Origin: Sphingobium sp. AP49
GTDB taxonomy: Bacteria; Pseudomonadota; Alphaproteobacteria; Sphingomonadales; Sphingomonadaceae
NCBI RefSeq assembly: GCF_000281715.2
Contig: NZ_CP124576.1
Span: 565,501 to 629,500 of the forward strand
DNA length: 64,000 nucleotides
Direction of reading: 5' to 3'
A model generated the notes under the pieces. That model searched no databases, was not told where the DNA came from, and saw nothing but the letters and a program-made list of their open reading frames with translations. Shown here piece by piece: positions 45,424 to 53,426 of the stretch (position 1 is the stretch's first letter; each line of letters starts with the position of its first letter). Made by a program: the position numbers and the translations under genes.

Positions 45424-46260
45424 TTACCGCTCCGCCAGCACCGCCGCCATCTGCGCCACCAGTTCGGCCGTCGGCCCGGCATCGTCCCAGGCATAGAGCG
45501 ACACGCGCATTGCGGCCTCTTCCCCGAACGGCGCATAGGGTCGCACCGCACGCCCGGCCGCCGCACGCATCGGCACCAGCGACAGGCCCATGCCGGCCTC
45601 CACCGCAGTCAGCACGCTGGTGAGGTCGCTGCCGGTGAAGGCGACATGGCAGCGCCGTCTTTCCCGTCCGATCCGGTCGAACATCGCGTCGCGATAGAGG
45701 CCGCCCGCGGGAAAGGCGACCAGCGGCAACGGATCGGGCCAGTCGCCCTGCCGGTCGGTACTTTCATACCAGCCGATCGGTTCGGGGAAACTGGCGCGAC
45801 AATCTGCGCTCGGCGTCGCTTCCTTGACAGCGATGATGTCGAACTCGCCCGCACGATAGCGGCGGGTGAGGTCGCGGCTGAGCCCGGTCGTAACGTCCAG
45901 CCGCACGGCGCGATATTGGTCGGAAAGGCGGGCGAAGACGCGCATCATCGCACCGCTGGCAATGTCGTCCGGCAGGCCGATGCGGATCGATGCGCTGCCG
46001 GCCGGATCGGCGAGCAGGCTTTCCGCCTCCTGCTGCAGCGACAGGATGCGCCTGGCATGGCCCAGCAGCCGCTCGCCCGCGGCCGTCGGCCGCACCGGCC
46101 GCGCCGCCCGATCAACCAGCACATGCCCCACCGCTTGCTCCAGCCGACCCAGCTGCTGGCTGATGGTCGACTGGGTCATGTGCAGCCGCTGCGCCGCGAT
46201 GGTGAAGCTGCCGCTGTCGGCGATCGCGACGAAGGCCCGGAGCAGGCGCGGATCGAGCAT
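45424..46260 (-). CDS. LysR-family transcriptional regulator
   Basis: 278 residues. N-terminal winged helix (LLRAFVAIADSGSFTIAAQRLHMTQSTISQQLGRLEQ) followed by a substrate-binding domain. Divergent from the amidohydrolase gene, 102 bases apart, with a T-N11-A-type palindrome at 46278-46296 between them, so it probably controls that gene. Inducer unknown. Confidence 0.93.
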   Translation of the reverse strand: MLDPRLLRAFVAIADSGSFTIAAQRLHMTQSTISQQLGRLEQAVGHVLVDRAARPVRPTAAGERLLGHARRILSLQQEAESLLADPAGSASIRIGLPDDIASGAMMRVFARLSDQYRAVRLDVTTGLSRDLTRRYRAGEFDIIAVKEATPSADCRASFPEPIGWYESTDRQGDWPDPLPLVAFPAGGLYRDAMFDRIGRERRRCHVAFTGSDLTSVLTAVEAGMGLSLVPMRAAAGRAVRPYAPFGEEAAMRVSLYAWDDAGPTAELVAQMAAVLAER

Positions 46261-46277
46261 GATACTCCATTTAAATT

Positions 46278-46296
46278 ATGAATGATTGCCATTCAT
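46278..46296. promoter_or_regulatory. LysR-type operator between the regulator and the amidohydrolase gene
   Basis: ATGAATGATTGCCATTCAT is a perfect 7+5+7 inverted repeat (ATGAATG/CATTCAT) with an internal T-N11-A. It lies 18 bases from the LysR start, where an autoregulatory and activating site is expected. Confidence 0.75.
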
Positions 46297-46362
46297 ATAT
46301 GTTGTTTGTCGATGATGCAGCCCCTGCCTATCCTGCGCGCCGCACAAGAACCGGGGATTTCC

Positions 46363-47823
46363 ATGAAGACGCTTCTCGCCGCGCTGCTGGCCGCCACCGC
46401 CCTGTTGCCCCTGCCCGCCGCGGCAAAGACCGCGCCGGCCCACGCTGACCTGCTGATCCGCCACGCGACGCTGGTCGATGTCGAGCATGGCCGTCTGGTC
46501 CCCGATCAGGCCGTCGCGACCAAGGGCGACCGCATCGTCGCGGTCGGCGACGACGGGACGATCGCCGCCGCCTGGCGCGCGGGCAAGAGCGTCGAGGCCA
46601 AGGGCCGCTATCTGATCCCCGGCCTGTGGGACATGCATGTGCATTTCGGCGGCGGGCCGGACCTGGTCGAAGAGAATAAGGCGCTGCTGCCGCTCTATAT
46701 CGCCAATGGCATCACCACCGTGCGCGATGCGTCGGGCGACCTGCCCTATGATGTGCTGCGCTGGCGCGGCGAGATTGCCGACGGGCGGCTGTTCGGCCCG
46801 ACCCTGCTGAGTTCCGGTCCCAAGATCGAGGGGATCAAGCCGGTGTGGAAGGGCACGCTGGAAACCGGATCGGAGGCGGATGTCGATCAGGCGATCGCCA
46901 AGCTCAAGGAACTGGACGTCAATTTCGTCAAGATCACGGACAGCACCCTGAAGCCCGAGCTGTTCCTCTATGCCGTGCACCAGGCGCGCGGCGCCGGGCT
47001 GCGCGCGTCGGGCCATATCCCGATGGCGCTGACCGTCGGCCAGGCGATCGACGCCGGGATCAGTTCGATCGAGCATATCGACTATGCGCACAAGGCGGGC
47101 GTGAAGGACGAGGCGCGGATCACCGCCGATTTCGCCGCCGGCAAGATCGACCGGGCACAGGCGAGCGCGCAGCTGGATGCCGGCTTTGACGAGGCCACCG
47201 CCATGGCCGCCTATCGCGACATGGCTGCGCGCGGCGTGTTCGTGACGCCCACGCTCAGCATCTCGCGCACCGTCGCCTATCTCGACCAGAACGATCACAG
47301 CACCGATCCCGAACTGGCCTATATCGGCCCGCGCCTGCGCAAGACCTATGACTGGCGGATCGAGCGCGCGGCGAAGGCGACGCCCGATCAGATCGCCCAG
47401 CGCCACGCCATTTACGAGCATAATGCCGCGATCCTGCCGCTGTTGCAGCAGGCCGGCGTGACGATCATGGCCGGCACCGATGCCGGCTTCCTCAACAGTT
47501 TCGACTATCCCGGCTTTGCCCTGCATCAGGAACTGGCGCTCTATGTCGATCGCGGCCTGACCCCGGTCCAGGCGCTGGCCAGCGCCACCCGCGCCGGCCC
47601 GGCCTGGTTCGGCCTGCTCGACCGCTATGGCGCGGTGGCGGAGGGCAAGCAGGCGGATATGGTCCTGCTGACCGCCAATCCGCTGGAGGATATCCACGCC
47701 ACCAAGGCGATCGACGCGGTGATCCTGCGCGGCACGCTGCAGGACCGCGCCCGGCTCGACGCGCTGCTGGCAGAGACGAAGGCGAAGGTCGCCGCCTGGA
47801 ATGCGGCGGCAACCCGGCCCTGA
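46363..47823 (+). CDS. Secreted amidohydrolase-family metal-dependent hydrolase
   Basis: 486 residues. Signal peptide (LLAALLAATALLPLPAAA). Amidohydrolase-superfamily metal ligands: LWDMHVHFGGG, the Lys/His segment NFVKITD, ASGHIPMA, SSIEHIDYAHKAG and IMAGTDAGF. It resembles imidazolonepropionase/Xaa-Pro-dipeptidase-like periplasmic members. Substrate not deducible. Start at 46363 gives the signal peptide; an upstream Met would add an unlikely leader. Probably controlled by the divergent LysR gene. Confidence 0.9.
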   Translation: MKTLLAALLAATALLPLPAAAKTAPAHADLLIRHATLVDVEHGRLVPDQAVATKGDRIVAVGDDGTIAAAWRAGKSVEAKGRYLIPGLWDMHVHFGGGPDLVEENKALLPLYIANGITTVRDASGDLPYDVLRWRGEIADGRLFGPTLLSSGPKIEGIKPVWKGTLETGSEADVDQAIAKLKELDVNFVKITDSTLKPELFLYAVHQARGAGLRASGHIPMALTVGQAIDAGISSIEHIDYAHKAGVKDEARITADFAAGKIDRAQASAQLDAGFDEATAMAAYRDMAARGVFVTPTLSISRTVAYLDQNDHSTDPELAYIGPRLRKTYDWRIERAAKATPDQIAQRHAIYEHNAAILPLLQQAGVTIMAGTDAGFLNSFDYPGFALHQELALYVDRGLTPVQALASATRAGPAWFGLLDRYGAVAEGKQADMVLLTANPLEDIHATKAIDAVILRGTLQDRARLDALLAETKAKVAAWNAAATRP

Positions 47824-47827
47824 CGGG

Positions 47828-48604
47828 TCAGCCGCGCATCAGCATGTCGGCCGGCACCGGCAGCATATCGACCTTGCCGGTCGCCACGTCATAGACGGCG
47901 GCGACCACCTTCAGCGTGCCGGCCTTCACCTTCTCCTCGATCACCGGTGAGGCGTTGACCAGAGTCGCCGCCTGCACCAGCGCATTGGTGCGGGTGACGA
48001 TGGCCGCGTCCTTGCTGCGGGCGAGATAGAGGGCGGGCAGGATCGCGGGGAACAGCGCGCTGATCTGGCCCGGTACCTCGGGATTGTCGATCGCCGCCTT
48101 CACCGCGCCGCAATTGCTGTGGCCCATGACGACCAGCGCCTTCAGCCCCAGCACCGCCACGCCATATTCCAGGCTGGCAACGATTTCGGGCGTGGTGATG
48201 TTGCCGGCGATGCGGGTGACGAACAGCCGGCCGATATATTCGTCGAACAGCATCTCCACCGGCACGCGCGAATCGGCACAGGAGAGGACGCCGACCACCG
48301 GCCATTGCCCCTCGGCCGCGCGTGCCTTGATGATCGACAGGTCCTGCAGATGGGCGGTCGGCTTGCCGGCGACGAAACGGGCGTTGCCGGCCATGATCTC
48401 GGCCAGGGCGGCGTCCGGCGTCATCGACGCATCCGGGCCGTCGGCGGGCGGGGCCGCTATCGCTCGCGCAGTTGGCAAGGCGGCCATGGCCACCCCGCCC
48501 GCCATCGTCATCGCTGTCAGAAAGGCGCGGCGGGACGACGCGCTGCCGTCGTCCTCCTGCGTCCTGTGTAGCTGGTCATACATGCCATCGACGTCCGAAC
48601 ACAT
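47828..48604 (-). CDS. Tat-exported beta-carbonic anhydrase
   Basis: 258 residues. A twin-arginine signal SSRRAFLTAMTMAGGVAMAAL (residues 23-43) is followed by a beta-carbonic anhydrase: Cys109, Asp111, Arg113 (LSCADSRVPVE), His162 and Cys165 (GHSNCGAVKA). The zinc ligands are complete. Most beta-class enzymes are cytoplasmic, so a periplasmic form may supply CO2/HCO3- exchange or pH control. Starts at 48604 or at a Met seven codons later. Convergent with the amidohydrolase gene. Confidence 0.92.
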   Translation of the reverse strand: MCSDVDGMYDQLHRTQEDDGSASSRRAFLTAMTMAGGVAMAALPTARAIAAPPADGPDASMTPDAALAEIMAGNARFVAGKPTAHLQDLSIIKARAAEGQWPVVGVLSCADSRVPVEMLFDEYIGRLFVTRIAGNITTPEIVASLEYGVAVLGLKALVVMGHSNCGAVKAAIDNPEVPGQISALFPAILPALYLARSKDAAIVTRTNALVQAATLVNASPVIEEKVKAGTLKVVAAVYDVATGKVDMLPVPADMLMRG

Positions 48605-48686
48605 GGGTCTGTCTCCCTGTGATGAGGAGGTGCCATGATGCCGGACCCGTTTGCGCACGGCAATGGAAAGACCTGGATCAAGACGC

Positions 48687-48748
48687 AGAGCCTGATTCAC
48701 GTCATCGGTAGAAGCGCAAGGCGCTTCCACCTCAAACGATCAGGCTCT
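48687..48748. repeat. Nested palindrome, second copy of the GCCTGAT/ATCAGGC family
   Basis: AGAGCCTGAT and ATCAGGCTCT form a 10-bp outer stem; GAAGCGC-AAG-GCGCTTC forms the inner one. It is a relative of 8418-8475 in opposite orientation, and lies between the carbonic anhydrase and the aminotransferase genes. Confidence 0.8.
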
Positions 48749-48773
48749 AGACCAAACCATCGCCGCCGATCCG

Positions 48774-49958
48774 ATGGAGCCCCGCTTGCCCGACACCCAA
48801 ATTGGCCATCCCGTCTATCGCGACATGCCGACCACCATCTTCGAGCATATGTCGGCGCGCGCGCGCGAAACCGGTGCGATCAATCTGGGCCAGGGCTTCC
48901 CCGAAGGGCCGGGACCGCAGGCGGTGTTGCAGGCGGCGGCGGACGCGCTGCTGACCCGCTCCAGCCAATATCCGCCGATGCCGGGCCTGATCGAATTGCG
49001 CACCGCGCTGGCCGATCATTATGCCCGGCGTCAGGGCCTGGACCTCAGCCCGCTGGAAATCATCGTCACATCGGGCGCGACCGAGGCGATCGCCGCCAGC
49101 CTGCTGGCGCTGGTGCGGCCAGGGGACGAGGTGCTGATGCTGGCGCCGCTCTATGACGCCTATCTGCCGCTGGTCGAACGGGCGGGCGGCGTGGCCAGGG
49201 TGGTGAAGCTGACCCCGCCCGACTGGCGCGTCACCCGCGACGCGCTGGAAGCGGCGATCACACCCCGGACCCGCATCCTGCTGATGAACAATCCGGTCAA
49301 TCCGACCGGCATCGTGCTGCGCGAGGAAGAACTGGCGCTGCTGGCCGACCTGTGTGTCAGCCATGACCTGATCGCGCTGTGCGACGAGGTATGGGAGGAG
49401 ACCGTCTATGACGGCGTGCCGCATCGCCCGCTGATCGGCTTTCCCGGCATGCGCGAGCGTACGGTCAAGATCGGGTCGGCGGGCAAGATCTTCTCCGTCA
49501 CCGGCTGGAAGGTCGGCTGGATGTGCGCCGCGCCGCCGATCGCCACCCTGCTCGCCCGCGCGCACCAGTTCCTGACCTTCACCACCCCGCCCAACCTGCA
49601 ATGGGCGGTGGCGCAGGGGCTGGGCTGGCCCGAAGATTGGCTGAACGACCAGCGCGCCGCCTATCAGGCGTCGCGCGATCGGCTGGCGGCGGGGCTGAGC
49701 CAGGCGGGCTATGTCGTGCAGCCGAGCGGCGCCACCTGGTTCCTGTCAATCGACCTGCCCGCGTCCGGCATCGCGATGGACGATGTGAGCTTCTGCAACC
49801 GGATCATCGACGAAGCCGGGGTGGCGGCGATCCCGATCTCCGCCTTCTACCCCGACGATCCGGTCACCCATCTGGTCCGCCTGTGCTTCTCCAAGTCGGA
49901 CGCGACGCTGGATCAGGCGATCGAGCGGCTCGCCGCCTTTCGCGCCAGCCTGGACTGA
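48774..49958 (+). CDS. Class I/II PLP aminotransferase (kynurenine/methionine type)
   Basis: 394 residues. PLP lysine in GSAGKIFSVTGWKVGW, Asn/Asp contacts in LMNNPVNPTGI and LCDEVWEETVYDG, and the carboxylate Arg in HLVRLCFSKS. Overall it matches the KAT/YbdL subgroup. Substrate uncertain. The last 46 bases overlap the convergent membrane-protein gene. No good Shine-Dalgarno seen. Confidence 0.88.
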   Translation: MEPRLPDTQIGHPVYRDMPTTIFEHMSARARETGAINLGQGFPEGPGPQAVLQAAADALLTRSSQYPPMPGLIELRTALADHYARRQGLDLSPLEIIVTSGATEAIAASLLALVRPGDEVLMLAPLYDAYLPLVERAGGVARVVKLTPPDWRVTRDALEAAITPRTRILLMNNPVNPTGIVLREEELALLADLCVSHDLIALCDEVWEETVYDGVPHRPLIGFPGMRERTVKIGSAGKIFSVTGWKVGWMCAAPPIATLLARAHQFLTFTTPPNLQWAVAQGLGWPEDWLNDQRAAYQASRDRLAAGLSQAGYVVQPSGATWFLSIDLPASGIAMDDVSFCNRIIDEAGVAAIPISAFYPDDPVTHLVRLCFSKSDATLDQAIERLAAFRASLD

Positions 49959-50425
49959 CGCAGGATCGCCGCGCCCAGGATCAGCATGAGGATCAGCACA
50001 AGGCCTTGTGCGGCCAGGAAGGGCGGCTCGCTGCCGGTCGGTGCGAGCCGATTGAGGGCCGGCACCTTGAGGAAGCCCTGCACGACAGCCACGAACAGGT
50101 TGAGCCACAGGGCGATGGTCGCCGTGACCGCATAGACGCCCCGCGTCCGGCCCCGCAGGCCAAGGCCGTAAAAGGCAACGAAGGCGATAATCAGCACCAG
50201 CGTCGAGAGGGTGCCGACGCCGATCGCCGGGGTGAAGCCGCGAAAGGGAAAGAGGAAGCCGGTGAGGCTGGTGAGCAGAGTCGTCACCAGGAACAGGCCC
50301 TGCACTTTTGGCAGGACATGCCCCTTGGCCATGGCCGGCAGGGCAACAAGGCCGCTGGCGATGCCGATCAGGCTGATCGCGACATGCAGGGCGATGAAGG
50401 CGGGAATGGAAAGACCGAGGATCAT
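49913..50425 (-). CDS. Hypothetical integral membrane protein, four spans
   Basis: 170 residues: about four hydrophobic segments (LSIPAFIALHVAISLIGIA, LFLVTTLLTSLTGFLF, LSTLVLIIAFVAFYGLG, LVLILMLILGAAIL) and short loops. The ATG at 50425 follows AGGAGAAAATC, a strong ribosome site. Function unknown; I do not recognise the family. It overlaps the aminotransferase tail antisense over 46 bases. Confidence 0.7.
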   Translation of the reverse strand: MILGLSIPAFIALHVAISLIGIASGLVALPAMAKGHVLPKVQGLFLVTTLLTSLTGFLFPFRGFTPAIGVGTLSTLVLIIAFVAFYGLGLRGRTRGVYAVTATIALWLNLFVAVVQGFLKVPALNRLAPTGSEPPFLAAQGLVLILMLILGAAILRQSRLARKAASRSIA

Positions 50426-50450
50426 GATTTTTCTCCTAGTTTCCAAAAAT

Positions 50451-50483
50451 CCGTTCGGCTCTCGACACGCTCGAACCGAACGG
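50451..50483. repeat. Small inverted repeat CCGTTCGG/CCGAACGG
   Basis: A perfect 8-bp stem with a 17-base loop, between the membrane-protein gene and the SDR stop. Its outer arms resemble those of the larger repeat at 51299-51396. Confidence 0.55.
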
Positions 50484-50491
50484 GGGTAGGT

Positions 50492-51271
50492 TCACACCCG
50501 ATAACGGGGCGCCGCATCCTTGAGCGACAGGTTGGGCCGAAGCGCGGCCCGCGCGTCGAGATAGGCGTCGAGATCGGCCCGGTCCGGCAGGGCGGGGATG
50601 GTGATCGCCTCGCCCATGTCGAGCCCGGCCAACGCCGCGTCGACCATCACCTCGACATCCATCACCATATGCGGCGGCAGGCTGGCAATCTGTTCCGCCG
50701 TCCAGATGGCGGTGCGGGTGATGCCGGGCAGCACCGCCTGCACCTTCACGCCCTTGCTGCCCAGTTCGACCTGCAGCGCCTCGGTAAAGGCCAGCACATA
50801 GGCCTTGGTCGCGGGATAGACGGCGGTGAAGCCGTCCGGCATCAGCGCCGTGACCGATGTGATGTTGACCAGCGTGCCTGCACCCTTGGCCGCCAGCCGC
50901 GGGGCGATCGCACGGGACAGCCGCGTCACCGCCAGGATGTTGAGGTCGATGAGGCCGGTGAGATAGGCCGGGTCGGTCTCGACAAAGGCCTGCTCCCCGG
51001 CGATGCCGGCATTGTTGACGAGGCCGGTGATCGCGTCATCGTCGCGCAGCCGCGCCTCGACCCGCGCCAGATCATCGGCTTTGGCGAGGTCAGCGGAGAT
51101 CACTTCCACGCTGACGCCGCTGTCGGCGCGCAAGCTGGCGGCCAGCGCCTCCAGCTTGTCGGCGCGACGGGCGACCAGGATCAGATTGGCGCCGCGCCTG
51201 GCGAAACGATCGGCATAGACCGCGCCGATACCGTCCGACGCGCCGGTGATGAGAATGGTGTCTTTGGTCAT
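50492..51271 (-). CDS. Short-chain dehydrogenase/reductase
   Basis: 259 residues. Classical SDR: TGASDGIGAVYADRFARRG (cofactor loop), NNAGIAG, catalytic Ser in NITSVTAL and Tyr-Pro-Ala-Thr-Lys (YPATK) active site. Cofactor preference is likely NADP(H) from the ARRADK segment after strand 2. Substrate unknown. Confidence 0.92.
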   Translation of the reverse strand: MTKDTILITGASDGIGAVYADRFARRGANLILVARRADKLEALAASLRADSGVSVEVISADLAKADDLARVEARLRDDDAITGLVNNAGIAGEQAFVETDPAYLTGLIDLNILAVTRLSRAIAPRLAAKGAGTLVNITSVTALMPDGFTAVYPATKAYVLAFTEALQVELGSKGVKVQAVLPGITRTAIWTAEQIASLPPHMVMDVEVMVDAALAGLDMGEAITIPALPDRADLDAYLDARAALRPNLSLKDAAPRYRV

Positions 51272-51298
51272 GGGATGTCTCCTTTGAAAGACTATTTT

Positions 51299-51396
51299 CC
51301 CGTTCGGGCTGAGCGAAGTCGAAGCCCTTGCCTGAGCGAGGCGAAGGCACCTCGCTCCGCTCGGTGGAACCCTTCGACTTCGCTCAGGGCGAACGG
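51299..51396. repeat. About 100-base intergenic inverted repeat, GAGCGAAGTCGAAG family
   Basis: The left arm CCCGTTCGGGCTGAGCGAAG continues into TCGAAGCCCTT and is mirrored by AACCCTTCGACTTCGCTCAG plus GGCGAACGG. A smaller hairpin GAGCGAG/CTCGCTC is in the middle. It separates the SDR and alpha/beta hydrolase genes. Confidence 0.75.
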
Positions 51397-51404
51397 TATC
51401 TGTG

Positions 51405-52235
51405 TCAGCCGTTGATGAAATCGAGCAGGTCGGCGTTGAACCGGTCCTGGTGAGTCTGCGTCAGCCCATGGTCGGCGCCTTCATACACGATCAGCACCGC
51501 ATCCGTAATGATCTTCACCGTCGACAGGGCTGCCGCGCCGATCGGCACGATCTGGTCGTCATCGCCATGCAGGACCAGAGTAGGCACATCGACCTTCGCC
51601 AGGTCGGCATGGAAATCGCTTTCGGAAAAGGCGCGGATCGAGTCGAGCTGGCCCTTGAGGCCACCCATCATCCCCTGCCGCCAGAATTCGTCGCGAATGC
51701 CCTGGGAGATGACCGCGCCGTCCCGGTTATAGCCGTAGAAGGGCGTGGTCAGATCCTTGAAGAACTGGCTGCGATTGTCGAACGTGCCCTTGCGGATGCC
51801 GTCGAACACATCGATCGGCAGGCCGCCCGGATTGGCTTCGGTCTTCAGCATCAGCGGCGGCACCGCGCCGATCAGCGCCAGCTTGGCGACCCGGCTGGTG
51901 CCATGGCGGCCAATATAGCGGGTGACTTCGCCGCCGCCGGTCGAATGGCCGACCAGGATGACGTCGGACAGATCCAGCGCCGTGATCAGGTCGGCCAGAT
52001 CGTCGGCATATTGGTCCATATTGTTATTGTCCCACACCTGGTCCGACCGGCCATGGCTGCGGCGATCATGGGCGATGGTGCGAAAGCCCTGATTGGCGAA
52101 ATAGACCATCTGCGCGTCCCAGGCGTCGGCGCTGAGCGGCCAGCCATGGGAGAAGAGGATCGGCTGGCCGTCGCGCGGTCCCCAATCCTTGTAGAAGATG
52201 CGGGTGCCGTCCTTGGTGGTGACAAAATTGCTCAT
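51405..52235 (-). CDS. Alpha/beta hydrolase, non-heme chloroperoxidase/esterase type
   Basis: 276 residues. [36 protein letters not shown] (oxyanion HGW), [17 protein letters not shown] (nucleophile Ser) and a C-terminal Asp ([10 protein letters not shown]) and His ([10 protein letters not shown]). This is the cofactor-free haloperoxidase/esterase subgroup. Divergent from the AraC gene, which probably regulates it. ATG at 52235 is preceded by AGAAGGGAA. Confidence 0.92.
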   Translation of the reverse strand: MSNFVTTKDGTRIFYKDWGPRDGQPILFSHGWPLSADAWDAQMVYFANQGFRTIAHDRRSHGRSDQVWDNNNMDQYADDLADLITALDLSDVILVGHSTGGGEVTRYIGRHGTSRVAKLALIGAVPPLMLKTEANPGGLPIDVFDGIRKGTFDNRSQFFKDLTTPFYGYNRDGAVISQGIRDEFWRQGMMGGLKGQLDSIRAFSESDFHADLAKVDVPTLVLHGDDDQIVPIGAAALSTVKIITDAVLIVYEGADHGLTQTHQDRFNADLLDFING

Positions 52236-52324
52236 GTGAAATTCCCTTCTCGTTGCAGAGAGGGCGTCCCTCACGCCCTGTGCTTGCAGAATTAGGGGCA
52301 ATGGCGGACAAGCGGGATTGGCGG

Positions 52325-52353
52325 TTCCGACATTAAGCGGGCCGATTCCGACA
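52325..52353. promoter_or_regulatory. Direct repeats upstream of the AraC gene
   Basis: TTCCGACA at 52325-52332 and 52346-52353 are 21 bases apart, two helical turns, ending 12 bases before the araC-type start. A related half (GGCGGACA, near 52303) lies about one more step up. Such direct repeats are the usual AraC-family binding layout. Confidence 0.5.
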
Positions 52354-52365
52354 AAGGATCAGGAG

Positions 52366-53349
52366 ATGGGCGACACCAGCCTTCCGCGCGCCGAGGTGGG
52401 CATATTGCTCTACCGCAACTGCCAGCAGGCGATGGTCCATGGCATGACCGACCTGATCGCCATTGCCGGCCAGTTTTCGGTCGAGCATGGCGGCCCGCTG
52501 GTGCGCGTCAGCCATTGGCAGATGGGCGATGACGGCTGCTTTGCCCGCAGCCATGACACGCATGAAGGATTGAGCGGCACGCCCGACATCTGGCTGGTCC
52601 CCGGCCGCCTGACCGGCGTGCCCGAGGCGGACGAAGCCGCGCCCTATGCCCGCTGGCTGCTCGATCGCCATGCCGCCGGCGCCACCCTTGCCTCCAATTG
52701 CGGCGGCGCCTTCCTGCTGGCGGCGACCGGCCTGCTCGACGGCCGCCCAGCGACGACCCACTGGTGGTTCGCCGACGCCTTCCGCACCCGCTTCCCCGCC
52801 GTGAAGCTCGATTGCGACCGGATCGTCATCGACGATGGCGACATCATCACCGCTGGCGGGCTGATGGCCTGGACCGACCTTGGCATGCGGCTGGTCGACC
52901 GGCTGCTCGGCCCGACGGTGATGCTCGACACCGCCAAATTCCTGCTGATCGACACGGCCGGGCGCGAACAGAAGCATTTCGCCCGCTTCCTGCCGCGCCT
53001 GACTCATGGCGACGAGCCGATCCTGAAGGTCCAGCACTGGCTCGCCGCGCGGGAGGCGAAGGCGGTCAGCGTCACCGAGATGGCGGCGCAGGCCACGCTG
53101 GAGGAGCGCACCTTCCAGCGCCGGTTCAAGGCGGCGACCGCCATGACCCCGATCGAATATGTCCAGCATCTGCGCGTTGCGCGGGCGCGCGAGCATCTGG
53201 AATTTACCCGGCGCACGATCGACCAGATCGCCTGGAGCGTCGGCTATGAGGATGCGGCGGCCTTCCGCAAGCTGTTCCACCGCCTGGTCGGCCTGTCGCC
53301 CGGCGACTATCGCGCCCGCTTTGCCGCGCCCAGCGCACAGGCGGCATGA
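52366..53349 (+). CDS. GlxA-type AraC-family transcriptional regulator
   Basis: 327 residues: N-terminal DJ-1/PfpI-like domain (about 10-200, containing TLASNCGGAFLLAATGLL) and C-terminal double helix-turn-helix (VSVTEMAAQATLEERTFQRR, IDQIAWSVGYEDAAAFRKLF). Divergent from the alpha/beta hydrolase gene. The ATG at 52366 follows AGGAG. Ligand unknown. Confidence 0.92.
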   Translation: MGDTSLPRAEVGILLYRNCQQAMVHGMTDLIAIAGQFSVEHGGPLVRVSHWQMGDDGCFARSHDTHEGLSGTPDIWLVPGRLTGVPEADEAAPYARWLLDRHAAGATLASNCGGAFLLAATGLLDGRPATTHWWFADAFRTRFPAVKLDCDRIVIDDGDIITAGGLMAWTDLGMRLVDRLLGPTVMLDTAKFLLIDTAGREQKHFARFLPRLTHGDEPILKVQHWLAAREAKAVSVTEMAAQATLEERTFQRRFKAATAMTPIEYVQHLRVARAREHLEFTRRTIDQIAWSVGYEDAAAFRKLFHRLVGLSPGDYRARFAAPSAQAA

Positions 53350-53426
53350 CGGCACGCACAAGGAAGCTTCTTGCGGCCGCCTCCTTCGCCCGCTAAGTTC
53401 CCGTTTCGTTCCCAAAAAGGATAGTT

